Source of the DNA: Avena insularis
Taxonomy: Eukaryota; Streptophyta; Magnoliopsida; Poales; Poaceae
Assembly: GCA_023614405.1 (NCBI GenBank)
Contig: CM042685.1
Span: 84,000,684 to 84,064,683, forward strand
Direction: 5' to 3'
Length of the DNA: 64,000 bases
Made by a program: the position numbers and the translations under genes. Under the pieces are notes generated by a model. It was given only the letters and a program-made list of their open reading frames with translations, was not told where the DNA came from and made no database searches. Shown one piece after another: positions 1-12,204 of the stretch. Positions within the stretch are counted from its first letter, which is position 1, and each line of letters starts with the position of its first letter.

Positions 1-1525
1 TTCCCATGAACTAAAATATGTGGTGATTCCATGTGTCAACATGATCCCATGTTTGGTTTGGAGAATATTAAATCTTAAGTAGTTTTTCAATGAGTAGAAA
101 TTACTTTTCTAAAAATAAAAAGAATTAAACCAAACCCAAATCTTGTAATGTTAGTGATGATGCTAGATCATCTATAGGACCCTTGTGTGTGATGATTGCA
201 AGTACTTAAGTATTGTTTGGTGATTGTGTACATCGTATTTATTTATAGACGCTAGTACTGACCAAGGATACGAGGAGGAAGGAGGATTCTACGAAGAAGA
301 AGCCGAGGAGAACTTCAACAACTGCTCTGCACAAGGCAAGCTAACACTTGCAAGATACTCTACTTTAGCAAGCCAGTAACCTTGCAAGCCGATACTATAC
401 CTAAGCAAGCTTATACTTGCATTTATGCAAGCAAATACTTGCTTGTTATCATGCCAACTATATGCCTTAAGCATATGTTATCATACCCACTTGATAAACC
501 AATCCTAGTTTTACTTACAAGCTTCTTACTTTATTTCTTTATCAAAGCTCTTACATAGATTTTACCTAAGTGAATGGTAGATACTAGAAAGATATGTGAA
601 GGTTGCATAAAGAGCATAAAATTTGGCCTAAACTAGATAATCTTGAAGTCATCCCAAGGCATGAGATTGAGCTTAGTTGAAACTCCACTAGTTTACCACC
701 CCTCATTAGTACTCACCCCCACTTGTAGATGCTAGTGCTAAGCATAAAACTTGATCAACTTTAGATGGGAATACTTGGTGGGAAAATGGTTATGAAAACC
801 TTGGAATGATGGATCATTCTATTGAAATGTTTTGGACATGTGTTTCTGAACACCGGATGATTTTGGTGATGAAAATGTTGAGGCATGAGCCTTAGCCCTT
901 TATAAAACTGATGGTTGTCTGGATGCGATACCATTCCAATTTTATCGTACAACCACAATACCCGAAGATTTGGGTAGGATTATTTGGAAACTTATATACC
1001 TTAGTATTAGTTCCCTCACGGCCAAGGTCTGAGCTGAGGCTACCTTGTGAAGATTGTCCACATGCGGTACCCAAGATGACGATTGGTCATGGTTGGGAGG
1101 CCAAACTCACAGGAGAGGTGCTTATACTAGGGCGTGTAATTGAAAGGTTAGGATTGATTATCCGACATCGAGTATGGTGAATTCAGGATTTGTTCACTGC
1201 GGATGTATCGAATGTTGTGGTGAAAGTGTACAATCTGCAGTGTCAAACTATTCGAATAGCGTCATGTAATGGACAGCTTGAGTGGCCATCTGTTCCCGCC
1301 GACTTTTCAAAATGACTTGTGAAATGAAGTGAGACTTTGACTTGACCACAACAGGGTTGTGATATGAAATACAAGTTCCCTTTTAGGTGTTATAAAACTT
1401 CAACTAGCATTAGTGCTTTCATAAAAAGTAGTAGAGATAAATCTGGACTTTGCAAAACAACCCTAGAGCCTAGTGTCCTATTATCCAAAAAACCCTTTAC
1501 CTGCTAGTACTAGTTTGCGAGTACT
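1..1525 (+). repeat. LTR-like fragment of a gypsy retrotransposon
   Basis: No gene with a long reading frame is present. The segment resembles the interior of a long plant gypsy LTR. An acidic coding-like stretch at 256-335 ends in CAAG followed by GCAAGC, as in the LTRs at 2690-2761 and 55540-55599, and a short second coding stretch at 729-754 follows an AG. The sequence changes character at about 1525, where GC-rich LTR sequence homologous to 54330 onward begins. Neither end was located: the left end lies outside the window and the right end is a junction. It may be the remains of a related but different LTR family, or diverged low-copy DNA. Confidence 0.4.
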
Positions 1526-4303
1526 TAAAGAGTAGATCTCATGCGTGTTGCGATGCCCGCCACCGCCCCTGGAGCCGCGGATAAGAACCGCCGCGCCACG
1601 CCCTATCTCCCAGTACCCATTTCACCCCTTCTCTCTTCCTCTCCCTCATGGCAGCGCCATGGCCGAACCCTAGCTCGCCAGGTCCTCCTCGTTCCCGCCG
1701 TCTCCGAGCACCCCTCGCCCAGCCGAGGTGACCAGAAGCATCGCCTCGCCGTCCTCATCCTTCTCCCCGAAGCATGTGAGTCGGGACGCCCTCTTCTCCG
1801 GGGAATCAAGCTCGAAGCACCGACGGCCGCCGCCGTTGTCGTCGTCGATCCTCCGCCATCCGACCTCCCCAAGCTTCGCCACCACCCATGTCGTGTTCGC
1901 GGTGAGCTCACGGTGCTCCAGCACCCCTCCGTTTTCCCCCTCTCCCTCTGCATCTCCCTCCCCGCGTGAGCCCGACGCCGCCGCCATTGCTCGTCGTCGC
2001 GCCACCGTCTCCGGTGACCATTCTAGGGCGGCGCCGCCACTATTCTGCTCGCCTCGCTCCACTCTGTCCAGCGCACCCGCTCCCGCAGCCCTGCGTCGCC
2101 CCTAGCGCTGATCCAGAGCTCAACCTGCAAGCAATGGCGCCGATGATGTCAGCATGACATCATCATGATTTCATTTTTCCTTTTTCTTTTCTGTAATTGT
2201 TTTATTTAAATGAAAATGAATGACATGTGGGCCATACCTGTTAGGATTTTAATCATTTCCATAAATATTTTCTGAAATGAATAAAAGTCTGACATGTGGG
2301 CCCAAGTTTGGAAATTAATTTAAATATTCCAAAAATGTTTAAAATGAATTAAAATTTGGGAAATTCATAACTAATTCATTTTAAATCAGAAAAATACAAA
2401 TAATATACCAAAATGTTCAGAAAAATGAAACCTATCCAACTAAGCTATAATCATACATTATTAATCAACTTTGACATTTAGTTTAATTAGAAGAACCAAT
2501 TGAACCCCATAGGTGATTCCGATGATTTCCCTGTTTTAGGGTTCGGATCTTCGGAACCCCCTTTAAAGTGATCAAGCATGCTTTAGGGTTCAATTCAACA
2601 CCGTTTAACTTGTCATATCATCCATATTGTATGAGCATTGCACATGCCATGTGTTGAGTGTTGCTTTCTTTTTTCCAGTGATTGGTTCTCGCGAATAGGA
2701 ACCGAACCCGAAGCTGAAGTCAACGCCACCGAAGAGCAGTACCAGTCCAACAACGGACAAGGCAAGAGAAGCCCCACTCGTACATATGAATCCTATGATT
2801 ACAAAGCATTTCATTCTCGTCATATGCATTCGGTTCAAATAGTCTTTTGTCGGTAGACAGATTAATCCTATCTGATGCATGTTATCCTTTGTGAACTATA
2901 TTACCTGATCCACCGCTCCTAGCATAACTAGGGATTGGCTTATGAGCGTCGCTAGTTCCACAAGTTCGGTCAAGCTTAGCCATGCTTAGTGTTTTGATGC
3001 TGATCATTCAAGTGATGCATCGGAGATGCGAATGAATCTAGTATGATAAGATGTGGTGATATGATCAGAAGTGGATGATAAACATGCTAAGGTTTGTGTG
3101 GGAGGCCACGTGGGTTGTGGTTTTTTAGTCCCATACTTTCCACCCTTAGGACCTGATGTTCTCGCCTCTTGAACCAAGACGAGCGTACAACCACGGGGCT
3201 GAAACCCCTCGACCAACTAACTTGCCTAGTAGATTCCATGAGTCACATAGTTTGGGCTTTCCATTCGACATACGCATATTGGTTGTTCTTGAATGGAGGT
3301 GAAGGAGGTGCATTCATATAGGTAGGTAAGCGTGGCAGGGAATGGGAGATGCCCGGCATCCGTAATCTCAAACCCTATTCACATCGCTAGGGACCGACTT
3401 TGGGACTCGACCCGTTACGGCGGCATCTCCTTAGTGCGTGACTCATGGTCTCGGCGAAAGCAATGTAAAGGTCGTGGTCAACCACTCTCTGACGGCCTTC
3501 CAAGGAAGATGGCTAATATATTGGCATTAAGAATCGGTTGGTACGTGTGGGTAAAGTTGTGCACCCCTACAGGGTTTTAATCTTTTCGAAAAGCCATGTC
3601 CGCGGTTATGGACGACTTGGGAACGGATTCTGTGATCATAGAAAACTATAACCGAATGATAAAATTTGCCAACTAAAGTGAGATCCGGAATACATCCTCA
3701 GGGTTGTTGAGGGGGTACTCAAGGAAGAGAGGTTCTATTGATGATGGTTCTTGGTGGATATCAAAGACGATTTCAAGAGCTAGAGTTGAAGTCTTCTTCT
3801 CCCCTTTTGAAAATGATCTGACTAGACGAGTTTCTTCTTCCTCTCGTTTTGAAAACAAAAGATGGCTTTATGCAAAATAACTCCACTAGCCATAAGTCAT
3901 GCGGAGTACACCCTGTACTCAGCCTTGCTTCGTTGATGTTTCTACAGATGATGCTACTCCAACAGAAGGTGGTTTCTATGTCGAAGTCGACGAGTAGTTG
4001 GGGTTCCCGGGCAGCAGCCTAGGATCTATGGAAGGGTCGCTACTTTTGTTATGGCCTCTTAGGCCTTTTGCTAATTTTGTTGTTTAGAACAACTTGTTTG
4101 CTTCCGTTGTTTGATGTAATGATGGGTCTGTGACCCCTAGCTTGTATGACTGGTTTGTAACTCTCTTAAGAGTTTACCTTATTAATGTATGTTTATATGT
4201 TCTGTAATGTTACCAATCTTTCCCTGCGCGTTTTGGAATTTAGGTTAGGCTTATATCAGATGAGGATCTGGTATTTGTCTAGCCCTGATCCCGGGTCGTG
4301 ACA
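1526..4303 (+). repeat. 5'-truncated long gypsy LTR (same family as 53868-57176)
   Basis: This stretch is collinear with the complete LTR at 53868-57176. It has a GC-rich block, an AT-rich block with AAATACAAATAATATACCAA, a coding-like acidic stretch near 2690-2761, 'acatgctaaggtttgtgtgg', 'gaccgactttgggactcgac', 'cttttcgaaaagccatgt', and a 3' end in GGGTCGTGACA at 4301-4303. The first roughly 500 bp of the LTR (TGTAACATCCC…) are missing, so it abuts unrelated LTR-like DNA at about 1525. No primer site follows the CA end, so it is a solo or 3' LTR remnant. Orientation is inferred from the TGTAACATCC…ACA form usual for plant Tekay-type gypsy LTRs. Confidence 0.7.
2690..3997 (+). other. Two-exon acidic coding-like unit inside the truncated LTR
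   Basis: A short open stretch reading …EPEAEVNATEEQYQS… ends at 2761 with CAAG, followed by GCAAGA, which fits a GC-type splice donor. A second stretch starts at 3948 after TCTACAG and reads …TPTEGGFYVEVDE then a stop at 3995-3997. Both sides of the proposed 1186-bp intron are in phase 1, so the join would read through. The complete LTR copy has the same arrangement with the same phase. Function is unknown. It may be the remains of an LTR-encoded small protein or of a leader exon. The splice is inferred. Confidence 0.4.
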
Positions 4304-7300
4304 ATATATACCGTAGGCTCATTACCATGGAACATGAGATGCTTTAGGGTTTTTTTGTGACAGAGATATGCCCTGGTTGCAAGACAGCCATAAGAGGAAG
4401 CAGGAGGAGGTCATGAAGCGGTGGGAGTAGGATCAGGAATGTTGGAATGGTGGCAGCAGCAAGCGGTTAAAGGGGAAGCAGATCAAGAAGGACGACAGCC
4501 AGTGGTGGTGATCAATTATGCATTTGATCTAGTTCAGTTTATTTTGTGTAGTATGTTTGTGATCTACACAGTTCAGTTTGGGATCTATGTATCGGAAGGG
4601 GGAACATGGATCAAACATGCATCATTAGTTCAGTTTATTTTGGGTAGTATGTGTTCAGTTTTAGAGATCTTTCATGCATTTAGTTTGAGATATTAGTTGT
4701 CATTATGTGTCTAGTTGTAGTTTCCACATGTGTGCAATGGCAAACAATATATGATGCCCTAAGTTATATATGTTTCTATCTTTTGTGCTAGGAGATGTTT
4801 TCACATCTATATGTATATACCATGTACAAGGATATGTTCTCAGAGTTATATGTACTAGACGGATATGCGAGCTTCGCCTTGCCGCCTTCACTTTGTTCTC
4901 GCAAGGGGCATGGCCAGCGTGGTTGTATTCATGGTCTCAAACTGAACAAATCATTAACTTCCAACATGAAAGGCGACAGAATATTGCTTACTTTTTGTTC
5001 ATGGATGCCTAAAATAGAAAATTACCAATTCGTTGTTACATTGTCAAATATATATTTGCTACTTGAAGCCCACAAAATTTCAGAATTTTAGCTTTAAGAA
5101 ATCTTTGTTCCAGAACCGAGGATCAAAATTCAGAACACATCGTAGTTTGGAAGTAAGATAGTAAAAAATCCTCAACGTTAATTAATTTGTCATATGTTCT
5201 CTTCAGAAAGAAAAATAAATGGCACAACACGTCATCTGGTATTATTAACATGCAAAAAAAGTGTAGCTCTCGACAAATGTGTGATACTCTCATAGTCTTA
5301 AGACATATAAGACATTCGAGTGTCGTAGGGAATGTGACAGACAATGGTCTAAGTTTCACCTATAACTGAAGCTTCGGTAAGAAAAATTACCCAGCATGTT
5401 GATGTTCATGACTTCAACTACTTGATTATGTATCCAAAAACAATATCATCAATCGGTAATAGTTAGAAATATTATCATGCCATTGTGAACAACCATGGTA
5501 GTTCAAGTAATCAATGTCCAGAGAAACCAAAAATAGATAGCTCAAACCATCATTTACATAAAAAAAAGCAAACTAAATAGTTGATGGAGCAAACGGAAGA
5601 TCATGTATTTAAGAACTTTGAGAGACCATCTTGCTGAAAATAGCACACGGCCAATAAATACCAGAATACAACACATGGCAAAATATCCACAAACATACAC
5701 AGCTTAAGGTAACTCTGATATGCGAGCCTTTACGTTTGTAAGAGTTCATCGTACATGTCGAAAAGAAACTGAATCAAAAGAAAATAGTTATAATTACACA
5801 TCCAAAATGTAGGAGAGACTTCACCTTAGGTTTTTGCTAGCAGGCACACAAAATAATTGGGTGCAAATTCCATAAGCAAACCAAAGGGCTCACTACATTC
5901 TGAATTCTTTGGGGGCATATGTGAAGAGACAATTCACATGCTACCTGATCAGGATTAACCAACTGATGACATAGTATCTCATTTAGCAAGAGGTTTGTCC
6001 AGAACCCATGTTCTTTCTTTATACTACAGAAAAGATTAACCTTTCCCCTTTCCTGGATTGTGCTCGAATTTAAGTCACTTTGGCATTGAGCTTTGTGTAA
6101 CCGAGTCAACTGGAAAACTTATTGAACAATCATCTGCCTATCTCTTCTACTACTTGAATATACTTCCATTACGCGAAATTGACATGGCACCTCCGGTCTT
6201 ACCTGCCTAGCTACAAAGTATGACTCCTTTACAACCATGGAGGTACGTCTCTGTACAATTTTTACTAAAGTCTTAAATCTGTGTGAAGTAATCACCAATC
6301 CGCTAGACTACCGAACTCACAAAAGTGAGGGCACCAACGGATTCACTAATTTGGTTGCAGCTAATACCACCTTCATATGTCTACATAATAAGCACAATCT
6401 TTGTTTAGGTAAACATAGACACCATTATCATTTTTCTGCAAGCATGGAGCATATGTTTTCTGGCCAGACATAAAAAAGGAAGTAAATGTAGATTATGAAG
6501 TAACTCACATCACATGGACCTAGGTCCCAACTCTACCAACCTTGTACCATTGCACGAACAATGTCCTCAACTAAAAGCACAATAGCAAGGTAACCAAGAG
6601 GAGCAAAAAAATGTTGGCCATGGTATTAGAGAAACTGGACATCTGGTAACAATCATATTTCATAGGAAAAAACATTCCTTGGATTCACAAAATCGCGAAT
6701 ACCTTCATTGACTGCTTGAATCTTTGTTGTTCCAAACCATCATCTCACCACCTCTTCAAGCTTCCCCTTCACAGTTAGACTTGCCTCTCATAGTTCTGAC
6801 CCCGCACCACCAACCTCTGATGTTCCCACTCCCCTAGAACTTGCGGGTTTTATCTCCCCATTGATGCCACCAATAATCTAAAAAGTCAAAATAATAGTCA
6901 AATGCACCGAGATTGGCATCAAGCTAAATAAAATTATTCATGAAGTAGTATAAGCATAACAAATAAACCAATCTTCTGATTAGAACCGTAAAAAGGAGAG
7001 AAATATATAATTAGAAGCTAGTTTTCTAGAAGGCCACATTAACCTACATAGACATGTATCATCTATAATCTCTCTTCCATAATAACTCATGAACAGACCA
7101 TATGCGGATAGAGTATAATGTACTGATTAGGATATATTTTGACATCTCCATATACAATAATTACATGTACATACTACAATGGTGCAAAAGCAACCCTACT
7201 TTAAAGAGGTTAAACTCCTTACCTCCATCCCATTGTGCCTCCTTTTTTATTCTTTTACTACATTGCAAGAATGAGTTCCTCAACCTAGAACAGGACGGAT

Positions 7301-10300
7301 CACATTATAACAAAAAAGCGGAGTGACGCATTCATAGCAACAACCTAGGTATTACATGTCACACAATCTCTAGAGAACTCGCATTTTATATTTAACTATG
7401 TCAACAAATATTCCAGCTTAATAATTTTAAGATATCAGGACATTAACATCTCATATCAAAGTTTACACACACATTGCTACATTAGTCTATAATACCCTGG
7501 AAAATTAAAGATGCGATGAGACTTATGCTACTCCCTCCCTACAGTAATTAAGGTACCATCCATAAGCTCTAAATTATAGATAACCACTCAAATCAAACTA
7601 AGTATGTATAATGTCCTCCATACTCTTACATCGGTAACATGCTTCAAGAGTTATGAATGCTTCAAGATTTTCATTTCAGTTGAGGACCATAAAGATGGTC
7701 AGATGAGCTTCCATATGGGTTAAATAATGATCACCAATAAATGAAAGACATCAGAAGAGGAGGAAGATGGTAACACAAAAGGGGCACCAGATCGAGCTCC
7801 TTCAAGCCAAGTGTGACAATTAAGCTGGTGCGTGTTAGGAGACGTACTGGAGAGCGATTTCCGCTTCCGAATCTGGTGCAGCTAAAAAAAAATCTAAACA
7901 AATACACATTTTGTCCCACCTTTTTACTATGTTCCACGCGCTGATACTTTCTAAGGTTCGCCTCTTGGTTTTTTGTTCTCAAACTGATGGCGTTGAATGG
8001 AATAATATAAACACAAGATTTTTCCTTATAAGGAAAAACAAACCAAGGATAATATGTCAGTGATTTCATTTCATGGCAGAAGTTGGCCTTCTTTTGAATC
8101 TTCCAAGTAGAGAAGATGCTAGGAGCTAAAAAATAGAGTGTCAGGATGTTCTTCTATACTGGTTCAACCAAAGGTAAAAATAATTACAGAGCACCAGTAT
8201 AAGAACATAGGGATAAGAAAGGGGATCTGCATATACATCAGTAGTAAACTACGACAAAATTTTGAATCTTGGAGAATATACACTGACCTCATCATAACCA
8301 GGTTCAGAAGGTTTAGACCAGTTGTCTCTATTTATGCAGATCAAATATGGTTTACATAGTGTGTATAAGTTCCCAAATACTTCCTTATAAAAACATACGT
8401 CGAGAATTGACTGAATACACGCGTGCAACAACAACTGAATAGCTAACTAACAACTGCGTGCTAACACAACTCGCTAAGAATGACACAACTATAAGACTAA
8501 GAATAAAATCAGTCACCATGTCGTCCCATCATAGCATAACCACATTTAAGATCTAAAAGCTACTTACGCAGGGTCAAAATAATGCATATTTGGCAATTCT
8601 TCCATTTTTTGATGAATATGCTTGTTGTTTTACAAAATGTCCGTATAAAACTGTGATGTCTTTGGCTCTTCGCTGACAAAAGGAAACTCATGCTTAGGTA
8701 AATGTGTAATGGCATCTATTTGTGAGGGAGGCATTGGATCCACGATTAGAGCTTGTGGAGACGCCACGGGAATATTTGGCGGCTCCCCTACTCGTGTCGT
8801 ATCTTCTATCTAGCAATGCCATAATAGGAGCTGCTGATGTTTCTTCAGCGACAAATGTGTTGGGGACACTCGCACTTCTAAAGAAAAGACCCACCCTTAC
8901 TGTTTTTAGGTAATTAACCTTGTTTGTGAAGGCCTTACAACAATATGTTAAATAGAACAGTAAGAAAACTGCAATCAACTGGCTCAAACACGGTGTCCTT
9001 TATGTGGTCTGCATTTCAAATCAACCTTAGTACTGCTAAGACGCCTGGATTCCCGTTTGATTCCTTGTTATTTTACTTGCTTAGAATGATGTTCCTAAAT
9101 CAGGAAGTGAAAAAAACTCTGTGTAAACAATACCGACTGAGAACATATACCTTAGAAAGTATCAGACTGATATCACCACCCAAAAATCAATTACAAATAC
9201 ATCTCTTCTTTTCTGAATGCAACCTGACCAAGCGAACCTACTGGCCGGGCTTGCACCGTCATCCTCGATGCCGGCGGCGAGCCAGGTCGCTCCACCGCGC
9301 CTCTCACCCGCTGTCCCCACTACGGAAGGCCTCCAGTTCCCGCTCACCGCGGCTCCTAGGCGGCCGCCGTAGCTCGAGGCGGACCAATTTGGTCAGCCTC
9401 GCTGGTCCGCAATCTGTGCAGGGATCATCGAGTTAGGTGGACGTGTGGTGGGGAATAAAGGGCTCGAGAAGGGGGATTCAGGGGCTCGCTGGACACAGCT
9501 GCAACCAAAATCGGCGGCATTGTAAGAGGCCATTAGCAAAGAGCGACTGGTATGCATATGAAGTGATAGTGGAAGGACGACGGTGGTGATACCAGGTGAA
9601 AGAAATCCCATGGAGAGGTAAGCAATGCCGCCATGCCGACACCACCGGAAACCATAGCTCTGCCATCCCAAACAAATAGCAAGAAACGAATACGACCGGC
9701 CTCCCGACGCCAGGATTGGAAGCATGGCCGAGGAGAGGAGGGGAAGAAGCCAAGGACAGCTTATTCGAAGATGCGGTGTCACCATCCCTATCGGGACAAC
9801 GCCCGTCAAAGACCTACCCTACACCTAACTACACATACGCCATGAACAAAGCGCTTGTTGCCCCCTCCCTCGCCTCACCGGAGCGGCGATAGAGGGGGAG
9901 AGAACCAACGCGTTTGTCGGCTAGGAAGAAGGGAAAAAGGGGCCTCTGTCACCTCCCGCCTGCTTCTAGGATCTGCATGTATGTAATTCCTACAAAGTTA
10001 TCAGAAGATAATTTTTGTTGATGAAATTAGCCACAAAATGTCAAAAAGCAGAGGAAGTATGACACATCACATTAAGATATATTATGATATATTCTTCCTT
10101 TCATGTTGAATAATAGGTCTACCTTTTCCAAAAAATAATTTATTTATAAAGAGAACCATGATTGATAAGGAGTACTTACTACATATACTACCAGGAGAAT
10201 TATGAGTTGTTTGTGGCTGTAGATAGAGTGAGATCAAGCTCTAAATAATTAAAAATATGTGTCTGGTGCTCAATAAGTTATGTGTCCCTATGTGAACTTT

Positions 10301-11768
10301 TCCTATATCCAACTACTTGAAATAATTATCAAAGCCACATATTTAAATCTAAATGAGAATTCTTTGAATCAACAAATGTTCATGTACACAAAAACTGATC
10401 TCTAACTACTGCAGATGTGTAGCTAGAAAAAAGAAGAAAACCTTGTAGTGCATAAATTGCTTGATCTGTACCTCCTGCCACTCCTAGGAATTGAACTGAA
10501 CTCATCCAACTACCCATTCTTTGGGACACACAGAATCCATTATAAGCTAACTGCAAAGGAAATTTACGGACAACACATAACTCAATGGGAGTGGTTTATT
10601 CTTCCATAGAGAAGTAGCAAAAAAAGAAATATGAACTGAAAGGAGATGAACTAAAACTAATATGTAATCCTACGTGTTACACAAATGCACATTCCCGGAT
10701 TAATAAGTTGCACTGACAAAATGAAATGGCAATAACAGTCATAGATCATAGATTAGATATGACAACTTCCATCAATAGCAGAAATTCATCACAAATTCAT
10801 CATACTATCCCTATATTCCAGGATAAAGTACAAGGGCAGATCATCACAGAAAAATATATAAAAGTAGGACTCCAAAAGGAAAAAAATCTTCAGAGCATAT
10901 CCAAAGGGAACAAAAAAAAATCTGACCTTATTGTTTATCTCGTCCCGCTCCCCCCTCGCTTGCTTATATCTAACAGACCAACAACCTTCCCTCTGTCTAC
11001 AGGCCTCTGTCATTCAGATATATACAACAACAAATAGAGAAGGTGCAAATCGATGTATGTGAGAGAAAATTAGATTTACCTGCATGTCGTTTTCAGGGGC
11101 AGGGTAGGTTCGCAGGGCGCTAGCGTTGTGAGTTCACGCATAGGCCAGCAACCCGCATCCGTTGGGAGCTCATAAGAAGGTCGATGTAGCGCCGCCGCTG
11201 GGAGAGCGTAGGCATCAGAGGAGTGAACTGCAGGCACGCGTATGGTGGCCGTCGAAGTGCACCTCCCTTGGAAGCTCATAAGCAGGCCTACAAATCGCGC
11301 CAGCACCGGACCAGCTCATCGCCCTGAGCCCCTCCTGCCCCGGAGCAACCCGACTCCAGCGCCCCTCCTGCCCCCACCGACCGCGTCGCACAGCTTGAGC
11401 GCCGCGAGCCCCTCTTGCGCCCAGCCGACAACCAGCGAGGAGATCGGGTGGCTGAGAGGTCGGAGGCTAGGGGAGGCTCAGCTACATGCTCCCCGTTGGC
11501 GCCGCCGGCGTCGTCGTCTACATCGGTGGGCCAGCAACTTTGGTGTAGAGGGAGAGAACGGGAGAGACGACTGGGTCGGGCACCGAACGAAACCGTCCAC
11601 TGCCCTCGGGCCAACGCGTGGACCCGTGGACCAGCCATACGCCAGGTTGACGCGCACATGCAGCGATAGATTCGAGCAGGCCCACAGACAGTCGCACAGG
11701 AATGGCAACACGCACGGCAAACACTCTCAGATCGCACGCAGACCATCACGACTAAGCTTTTAAAGAAT
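4304..11768. other. Long stretch without a supportable gene
   Basis: About 7.5 kb of mostly AT-rich sequence. There are GC-rich islands at about 9240-9440, 9830-9960 and 11090-11750, of the kind seen at first exons or promoters in grasses. Exon-like stretches bounded by plausible splice signals occur on the minus strand (8568-8877; also near 8069-8120 and 6776-6870), but they cannot be joined into a gene. At 4533 and 4628 the phrase 'gttcagtttattttg' is repeated. A stretch near 4829-4850 resembles repeat A at 11770, so the segment between may be an insertion flanked by repeat A. No transposase, reverse transcriptase or known host domain was recognised. Confidence 0.5.
8568..8877 (-). pseudogene. 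Possible exon of an unrecognised gene, broken
   Basis: Read on the minus strand, a TTTCTTTAG acceptor ends at 8878 and a GC|GTAAGTA donor follows 8568. Between them the sequence is coding-like: one frame reads …SVPNTFVAEETSAAPIMALL…, and after a frameshift near 8805 it continues …IVDPMPPSQIDAITHLPKHE…. One in-frame TAA is present downstream. I do not recognise the protein. It could be an exon of a degenerate host gene or a gene fragment captured by a transposon. No flanking exons could be joined with confidence. Confidence 0.3.
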
Positions 11769-12204
11769 ATACCATGTGCGAGAAGATGTTCTGACAGTTA
11801 TATATATATATATATATATATATCCATGCAACGATCGATAATATATGCGCCACATCGGGTCAAGGGGGTCCTTTGAGATCTTTGGTTCAAACTTTGATAC
11901 ACAATGCCATGACCTTATAATATCTTGCTACTATGATCTAAACTAACCAATTAAGGATAAAAGTCCATTGGTCTCAACCCTCATGTGGAGATATAGCTAG
12001 GTAAAAAAGTGTGATGAGATGTTGACATAGACAATATATATGTATCTACCATGTGTGAGAATATGTTGGCACACATATACATATATCCTTGGGACAATCG
12101 ACAATATAGCGCCGCGTTGGGTCAATCATCAAGGGGGGGGGGTCCTTTGAGATGTTGGGCTCAAACTTTTATCCACCATGCTATGACCTAATAAACTAAC
12201 CTAA
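11769..12204 (+). repeat. Repeat A, two tandem copies left of the 660-bp array
   Basis: Two diverged copies of a repeat of about 200-240 bp lie head to tail (about 11769-12006 and 12007-12204). Shared phrases are 'accatgtg.gag.a.atgtt', '(a)tatatccttgggacaatcga', 'gggtcctttgagat' and 'ccatgc.atgacct.ata'. A third copy lies at 27861-28060, on the far side of the tandem array, in the same orientation. No coding potential is seen. Confidence 0.6.
11799..11822. repeat. (TA)12 microsatellite
   Basis: An uninterrupted run of twelve TA dinucleotides inside the first repeat A copy. The other copies have only short ATATAT runs here, so the expansion is specific to this copy. Confidence 0.95.

Noticed and set aside
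1541..2105. Overlapping open frames on both strands at 1541-2105
   Set aside because: Frames open on both strands reflect the GC-rich block of the LTR; the homologous block at 54330-54900 does not preserve the reading frames.
5891..5902. CACTACATTCTG as the left end of the CACTA element
   Set aside because: It does not match the CACTACAAGAAT expected from the right end, and no AAT-flanked structure or subterminal motif cluster is seen.
7530..7560. 'ctactccctccctacagtaatt' as a second Stowaway MITE
   Set aside because: No matching inverted terminus (…ggagggagta) was found within several hundred bases.
9393..9809. 138-codon minus-strand frame as a protein
   Set aside because: No recognisable domain, and the opposite strand is equally open, as is common in GC-rich sequence. 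No splice or start context supports it.
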